A stretch of DNA of 64,000 nucleotides, taken from contig NW_024466004.1 in NCBI RefSeq assembly GCF_017591425.1, positions 36,334,501 through 36,398,500 of the forward strand. The letters are read 5' to 3'. Both the position numbers and the translations under genes were made by a program. This DNA is from Ochotona curzoniae. Taxonomy: Eukaryota; Chordata; Mammalia; Lagomorpha; Ochotonidae. The stretch's first letter is position 1; each line of letters begins with the position of its first letter. Below, one piece after another: positions 57,570 through 64,000 of the stretch. The notes under the pieces are model-generated. The model was not told the DNA's origin. It saw only the letters and a program-made list of their open reading frames with translations, and searched no databases.

Positions 57570-57900
57570 TTTCTTTACAAACATATACCAAGCAAAGAGT
57601 CCAGCATCTTATTGTCCAGATAAATTCAACAGTTTCTTGGGGAGACAATCTCTGGTCCGAAGGCTGAGCTGGCAGAATATCATCCCGATCTATTAAAAGC
57701 CACAACATAGCATCAACAATTTACAACATTATGGAATTAATAGACATGGTATGGTATTCAGTGACCAATACGTTAAAAAAAATTCAAGTTTTTAACCACA
57801 TCCTCTGACTACTTCATTGACATTTCAATTTTAGTTTATACACAGAACTGGCTGCTATACACCTTAAAATGGCTATAGGGTACTATTCAACTGTCTCATG
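57570..57900 (-). mobile_element. Antisense L1 3' UTR, part 2
   Basis: Continues the element broken at 50866: 'aagcaaagagtccagcatct', 'gtccagataaattcaacagt', 'atcatcccgatctattaaaa' and 'ttttaaccacatcctctgac' parallel 3330-3560. Without the inserted L1 and one TSD copy this would be a single 5'-truncated 3' UTR of about 460 bp. Confidence 0.88.
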
Positions 57901-58009
57901 TCTGTAAGTAGTATTTGACCAAAAAAAAAATATTAGCAGTGATCAAGAGAAATGACAACTTTAAGAAAGCCTCATCAGGAATATAACTCATAAGCATCCA
58001 AATATTTAG

Positions 58010-58420
58010 CAATATTGTCTTGAAATATATAAAGCAAGCACACAAAAAATAATAAGCAAATTTGACGGGTCCAAATCACAGTGAGTAAGTTAACATAATT
58101 TAAAACATCTTGAGCAAGTAGATATAATTTTTTTTGGTAAATTTTTTAACAATGAAACAAGGTTGATTTAATAAATATATACAGAATCCTGTACCTTTCA
58201 ATCAGAAAATATCCATCTTTTTCAAGCTGACATTTTGAACATTCACCAAAATTGATATTGTACTAGGCAAGAAGGAATTTCAATGAATCCCTCAAAAACA
58301 AATACAACATCCATCCAATTCATTAGCCATACTGAAACATTAGAAATATACCATTTAAAAATCAAGACCTACACTGTTAAGGATGCAAGTACATATTAAA
58401 GTTCCAAAATGAGAAAAGAT
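58010..58420 (+). mobile_element. Ancient L1 ORF2 remnant
   Basis: 'ttttcaagctgacattttga', 'acattcaccaaaattgatat' and 'aaggaatttcaatgaatccc' resemble the endonuclease region of old L1 ORF2; no frame open. Confidence 0.55.
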
Positions 58421-58767
58421 TCTCATAATCCAAAAGCAGAAAATTGAGAGCACACACACATGCACCTGCATATATATTTACCCATGCATATGTAAATACA
58501 TATGAAAGTGAGATAAAAAGAGAAATAAAATATAATAGAAAGAAAATGGTAAGTTGTATTAAAAATTGATAAATTGGATAAATCTCTTTACACTCGTATC
58601 TTGAAGTATATACCTTAGTTCAGTTGCAAATTAACTAAGCAGTGGATCTAAGAAAGGTAACCATGTATGTTAGTAAATATGTTAATCAGCTAGATAAAAT
58701 CACTCCACATCGATATTTTTAAGTTGATAAATATGTAAAGTTTTAGCTACCATTTAATCTATTATCT
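58421..58767. other. Intergenic sequence, nothing firm
   Basis: AT-rich; no supported feature. Confidence 0.4.
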
Positions 58768-59099
58768 TTTTTAAAAGATTCATTTATTTTTATTGGAAAG
58801 GCAGATACACAGAAAGGAGGAGAGACAGAGAGGAAGATCTTCCATCCAATGATTCACTCCCCAAGTAACCACAACGGTTGGGGCTGCGCCAATCCGAAGT
58901 CAGGAGCCAGGAGCTTTTTCCAGGTCTCCCACACCAGTGCAGGGTCCCATGGCCTTGGGCCGTCCTCAACTGCCTTCCCAGGCCACAAACAGAGAGCTGG
59001 ATGGAAAGTGGGGTTCTTGGGATTAGAATTGGTGCCCATATGGGATCCTGGTGCATTCAAGATGAGGACTTTAGCCACGACACTATCATGCTGGGCCCC
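58768..59099 (-). mobile_element. C-SINE, young, full length, antisense
   Basis: All antisense boxes ending 'acactatcatgctgggccc'. A 9-bp TSD, 'ctattatct', lies at 58759-58767 and 59100-59108. Confidence 0.95.
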
Positions 59100-59108
59100 C
59101 TATTATCT

Positions 59109-59924
59109 GTTTTTTAAAAGAAAAAATAAACGGTAAAGATTACAAAAATATCTATAATTAAAAGCATAAAATCAAAAACATTTGCAACATAGGTTCAAAT
59201 AATGGCATTTACAAACCAATGTAAAAAATCACCACAAACTTTGGTGGATAACTGAAAATTTGGGAAAATGTATAACAGAACAAAAATATACAATTTAAAT
59301 GTTGAATTTATTGTTTAAACAACGAGATTTTATTTCCTTTAAAAAGAAAGTGCTAAGTATTTCAAAGGCCTGTGAGTTTCAGACCAGCTGTTTTGTAAAG
59401 TGAATATTTGTTTTGGCAATCTGTGTCAAGATGTAAATAATGGTTCACTACTAACCCAAAGTATTGGCAACAATTTATTCACAAATGATACATTCTTCCT
59501 GCTTGAGTGATGAAGATTGCCAATGGTTGAAATGCCTAACAATGGTACCCAATAAAATATTATACAACATTATGATTTTAAATGATTTGATTATGTTATC
59601 ACAGAATATGATTATATAATGCAGGAGCATGTCAACTATATTTTTCTTAAGTAGAATTATGTATCATTTCTTTTCTTTGAAATATCCTTTTATGTTCCTC
59701 ACGTAGAGCATGTATGCTTTACAAACAAGCAATTAAAATGAAGACAAAATGAGACTGGCCGTGGTAACACCAGACCAGCTGGAAATCTCTGGAACAAAGC
59801 GGTAACAATTTTAGAACTCCTAGAAGTCTTGCTTAATGCCATGATTTCTATCTGCTTCTAGAGTTTATGTGACTTCACCCAGCCATAAGAAAAAAAAATC
59901 TAAGCAAATGTGCGCAAAATAATA
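59109..59924. other. Intergenic sequence, possible old L1 3' piece
   Basis: No gene. About 59510-59640 ('ggttgaaatgcctaacaatg', 'aataaaatattatacaacat') faintly resembles the ORF2 end of ancient L1 on the plus strand. Confidence 0.35.
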
Positions 59925-60030
59925 TTTTATTTCATCTGTTGTCCATATTTACTGAACAGTTCTTATGATGGTGCTCAGGACTACCCATGAGCTGTGCATA
60001 TTCCCATGTATTGTCATTTAATTCTTGGGA
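59925..60030 (-). mobile_element. MIR-like fragment, antisense
   Basis: 'atttactgaacagttcttat', 'gatggtgctcaggactac' and 'ccatgtattgtcatttaatt' follow the antisense MIR order. Confidence 0.5.
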
Positions 60031-60221
60031 AATAGTTTGTAGTAGTTAAAAGTAGTAGTTAAAAGTCCTGTTCTTATTAATGTTTATTATATATTCTTAC
60101 GTTGTTCCTGTGGGGCCAATAAATTTATTGATCAATAAATCTTTACAACAATCATTTAGATCCCCAACCTCTCTGGTTCATTTCCTTAGCATGTATAACG
60201 AAGGGGATACTTTGCAAATTT

Positions 60222-60350
60222 TACTGTGAGCATGACTTGGGGATCTTGTTAACCCACAGGCACTGAGTCAGTGGATAAGAAGCAACACCTGACTGGTCCT
60301 CATATCTAGCATTTATAATCAGTACCAGGGTTCTGGAGAAAGTCTTGGTT
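60222..60350. mobile_element. MER5A-like DNA transposon remnant
   Basis: 'agcatgacttggggatcttg' and 'ttaacccacaggcactgagt' resemble the near-palindromic body of MER5A (hAT-Charlie). Orientation is unclear because both halves are similar. Confidence 0.4.
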
Positions 60351-62763
60351 CCAGCAGCTTCATCTGTCTAGGATTCCTTCTCTTACTGTTTAAGTGATTC
60401 CTACAAAGGGCTATGTTAGGCTGCAAAGTGCTCCTTCATTGCCTACAGTTTTCCGGACTTTGGACCTTTGGCTACAGGGCAGAGGTGGGAGGCAAAGTTG
60501 GCCAGATGGTGACTGTCAGTGTGGAAGATGCAGTTGATGGTGATGGCGGAGGGAGGAGAAGGGAGGATAGAGGCAGGAGGAAGGGGGATCACACGCTGGC
60601 AAGAGCTGCATTTGCTGACTGAGTTCTATTTTATTGACACTGCATTCTTCTCCTGGCTTCTCACTGGAACTAATTAAATAGGTCCATCAGGCAGATATGC
60701 GACACAGCTTCAACTCCACAAATCTGTAAAATTGTATTCAATTATCGCACTCCTCTAGGCCCTCAGGACTATTTTACTCAGTGGACTCAGGCTAGAAGCT
60801 GAAGAACACAATGAGAATGGCCCCTCTGGAGAAGTTTGAACTCTGGTTGATAGGCTAAAAAGAGGGAGAGATAACAATAAGTCCAGGTGAGAGAAATCTT
60901 GGGATTCTAATTATTCTGATTTATTCTGACGTTGATTAACTTTGCTTGGCTTGAAGAACTTTTGGGATGCTGGGTGTTTAGTAAGAGGAAGCAGTGCATC
61001 TGCACTGACCCTAATCAAGTTAATTGAACAAAGGGAAGAGTCCCAAGTCCGTGTTCAAGTACCAGCTGACAACAATGATTTTTGGTTGCAAGGCAGACCC
61101 TAACAAAGCTGCACATTTTTTAGAATGTGCCTCCTTCCAATAAGGTTGATATTCCAACTGTATGTCATTGGTAAAACTAAGCCATATGCCTGGATTATTC
61201 ACAAATGACACAAGTTCTTGGTGTTAAAGTCTTTTGGTTTTATTCCAAAAAACACATTTGATGCAATTATTTGTCATTGTAGACACAAAGGAATTTGACC
61301 TGAGAGTCAAATTCTTGTTGAAAACAACAGCATTCCTGGTATTGGAACAGTTATTTAAAATACATTTATTGGAGTGATATCAGAACTGTGGAGTGTAACC
61401 TTCTGAACCCTAATGCACAGGAAATTGGTATCAAATAAAGTAGCTCATAGTGGTTTCTGGAATCCTTAGAAAACACTCAAGCTTAGTCCATGGGTGTCCC
61501 TTCTTCAGGCTGCTCAGTTGACGACTGGCTACTGCTTCAAAAAGGGAAAACTTTGTAGTGAAATGGTGTTCAGTTTTATGGTGAGGCAGAGGACAGAAAA
61601 CGCTCAGAATAGAAAGCAATTAAAGTTCCTATGTTGGAAATTTTTAAATGTTTGCTAAACTTAATGGTAGTAGTCAAGACGTTTAAATGCCAAAGATGGA
61701 ACTTAAACTCCAAGATATGAGATTCTGATAGGAATTTGGGGAGATAAAAAAAGGCTAAAACAATTTTTGGAAAATTGTTCCTAGTCCTCCGGAATCTGGC
61801 TGAACTTCATAAGGCTCAGAAAGTAATATCAAAAGCAAAGCCTAAGGTTACTTGTATGTGTTGCTATGATTTCCCACTCCAATCCTTTCCTGCCTGCTGA
61901 CATTAAATCACTTTTAGGTAGTGTTACTTCATTTCTCCCTGAAGTATTTTTTTTTTAAATACACACTCTTTCTTGGAAACCAAACCAGAAAACTAGAAAT
62001 CTCTCTCAAAACTAAAAACAAAAAACTCTCCAGTGACCTTAGAGTGCACAAAGAATGTATGTAGGTTAGTGAAATTTACAGTATGTTTCAAAGTAAATTG
62101 TCAAATTTTGGCCATTCTGAGCTGCAAATTAAAATCATGCCAAAATGAAGGTCATAGGTCTTTGAAAGCTGGGGTCACTTTGGAAGATTTAGTTTCTTTT
62201 CAGACCTGATCTATTCTGTATTTGGCCTTATAAATCTCTCTGGTGGAAACAATCTCTCTCTCCCAAAATGGGTTGTCAGCATCTGCTGTGCTTGCCTCAG
62301 ATGCAGACAGCATGTCCCAAAAGAGCACAGCCTTCTCCAGTGGCCTGCATCCAATGGCTCTTAATATCAGAGTATAAATGACCAGTTTAGCATTGCTCTA
62401 GTGAAAAAAACAAAAAACACTTGCCACAGCTTCCCCAGAGATTTATTAAGGCTTTGTTCTCCTGTACCACAACTTAACGTATACCTTTGCCCAGTTCTAC
62501 CCCTACTCTTCCATTATGCATGCTTTCTGCACCAAAAGATACCAACCTGAGGTCTGACTAGAGTGAATCCAAGAATGCAAGCTATTAGATGGAATTCTGG
62601 AGCTAAACCACTTGCCCTGAGGTTTCCAACGGGTAGGTCTAATGCAGAATATTCCAGTGCTGGCCACAAATCTGATTGGTCTATTGGAGGAAAAATTCTT
62701 TGGCATATGCAATGTATCAGGCATGTTGAGAAGGACAAAGAAGTAGTAGCTATAAAGAAAATA
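60351..62763. other. Intergenic sequence, nothing recognised
   Basis: No exon, RNA gene or clear repeat. Open frames up to 137 codons (62514-62927, minus) overlap a SINE or have no resemblance to known proteins. A 13-bp tandem repeat ('agtagttaaaagt' x2) lies near 60040-60066, just outside. Confidence 0.4.
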
Positions 62764-63071
62764 TGGGGCTTGTATTGTGGCACAGAGTCAATGCTCTGTT
62801 TGCAATCCCAGCATCTCATTTTCATAACTGATTCAAATCCTGGCTTTCCCACTTCTATCCAGCCCCCTACTAATATTCCCAGGAAAGCAGTAGATGTTGG
62901 TAAAATATGTGGACTCCTGAAATTCAAATGACATCCTGGGAGACCTGGCTTCAGGCAGGATCAGCTCCAGCCACGTGGCCAGTTAGAGTATAAAACAGCA
63001 TGGAAAATGTCTTTCTCTCTGTCTCTCCCTCTTTGATACTATGCCTTTCAAATAAATAAAGTAATTTTTAA
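62764..63071 (+). mobile_element. C-SINE, older, plus strand
   Basis: 'tggggcttgtattgtggcac' head, 'ccagccccctactaatattc', 'gggagacctggcttcaggca' and a 'caaataaataaagtaattt' tail. A 10-bp TSD, 'aaagaaaata', lies at 62754-62763 and 63072-63081. Confidence 0.92.
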
Positions 63072-63081
63072 AAAGAAAATA

Positions 63082-64000
63082 GTGTTGAAATGCTGTTTGT
63101 TAGCATCATTGATTGATATGTTTGAAGGTAAAATACAGGTTAAGATCCAGTGCTCCCAGATGGAAAATGAATTGGGTTGAGATAAAGCAGTGGAAACACA
63201 TTTGTAGTCCACAGAGCATTTTGGATAGGTGGAAATTCCCTGAAAGACTAAGGTGGGGGGAAGCAAAATAAAGTAAAACATTCACTCTACCAAAAAACTT
63301 AGTGCCAGAAAGCAGTTTAGTTTTTGCCCACTTATTTTTTCTACCTTGAGTTGTGATTTTTCAGGGGTTAACAAAACTCTGTGAATTTTAGTATGAATAG
63401 GCAAACCCTTTTCACAGATTAGTGTGTTCATTCGTTTTCTTCTTTGGTTATTGGTCCTGATTGCAAAATATCTGGATGTGAATGTAATAATGCATGTCTG
63501 GTTTATTTTGAACACATTCTTGGGTTTTATTGATATGAATGCATTCCACATGGTTCATACTCTAAACAGAAAATATAACATTTTCCTGCCTTGTTATTGT
63601 GTAGAATCAGTCACTGACAAAATAAATGTTTTATAATGGCCTCACAGTGTATTTTGCAACCTCCTGATAGAGAAAGGAACTCCCGATCTCACACATCCTA
63701 AAGGATTTTTTTTAAATAAACAGAACGTTAAAACTACCAAAATTTATAAAATAAGCCCTAGGGATATCAAAATTTTGCTTTAACTTGTGTCAGATAGGGA
63801 TATTAAGACAGTGAACAAAAGTATGTGTCACTTCTTTCATTTTTTGAAAAAAAAATAGGTACTCTGTGTGCTTGCCAATTTAAATATGCAAATATCTCAG
63901 AGTTTTCATGGGAAAATAAACAAAAATGTTCACTTACTCTTACATGAAAGATTTCTCAGGGGCCAAGGAATGTAGATTGAATGGGTTTGTTGGGAATGAT
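63082..64000. other. Intergenic sequence, nothing recognised
   Basis: AT-rich DNA to the window end with no supported feature. Confidence 0.45.

Noticed and set aside
1..64000. CRISPR array, operon, prophage or bacterial system
   Set aside because: Composition, spliced gene and lagomorph SINE/L1 content show nuclear mammalian DNA; regular spaced repeats are absent.

Overview
This is mammalian nuclear DNA with no bacterial or viral gene organisation. The commonest repeat is a roughly 330-bp tRNA-Gly-headed C-SINE with an AATAAA-rich tail. Its sequence (a 'cctcgccttgca' box, 'agctccctgcttgtggcctgggaaagca', a 'ctctgtatatctgactttgtaataaaaataaat' type tail) is of lagomorph type. It differs from the rabbit form in ways I associate with pika, so I infer Ochotona; the genus is inference, the lagomorph assignment is firm.

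The only cellular protein-coding gene I can support is SNAP91 (AP180), on the minus strand. Its first coding exon (22013-22142, 43 codons plus one base) encodes the start of the ANTH domain, including the complete PtdIns(4,5)P2-binding signature. A splice acceptor 31 bp upstream of the ATG shows that at least one non-coding exon lies further upstream. A CpG island (about 22.2-23.95 kb) holds candidate donors at 23036/23035 and 23528/23527. Positions 1-22012 are therefore SNAP91 intron and the sequence above about 24 kb is upstream intergenic DNA. I found no further SNAP91 exon in the window.

The rest is layered transposon sediment. The oldest layer is MIR, L2-like, MER5A-like and L1M/HAL1 remnants. 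Over these lie older and younger C-SINEs in both orientations, many with clear target-site duplications (TSDs), and several L1 lineages. The youngest large element is a full-length L1 (50867-57551, 6.7 kb) flanked by a perfect 18-bp TSD. It has a CpG-rich 5' UTR opening with a YY1-type motif, an intact ORF1, and an ORF2 whose endonuclease, reverse transcriptase and Cys-rich motifs are all present but which is split by one frameshift in a ten-A run. It landed inside an antisense L1 3' UTR, which resumes on the other side.

The most unusual content is three very short retroposed pieces of Pol III RNAs: the first ~40 nt of 5S rRNA (10122-10163, minus), the first ~30 nt of U6 snRNA (14227-14256, plus), and the 5' half of tRNA-Lys(CUU), ending in the anticodon loop (34986-35023, plus). 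Each keeps the exact or near-exact 5' end of its RNA, stops abruptly at the 3' side without a poly-A tail, and is bracketed by direct repeats (19, 13 and 10 bp). They fit the class of tailless, 3'-truncated retropseudogenes made by L1 machinery with internal priming.
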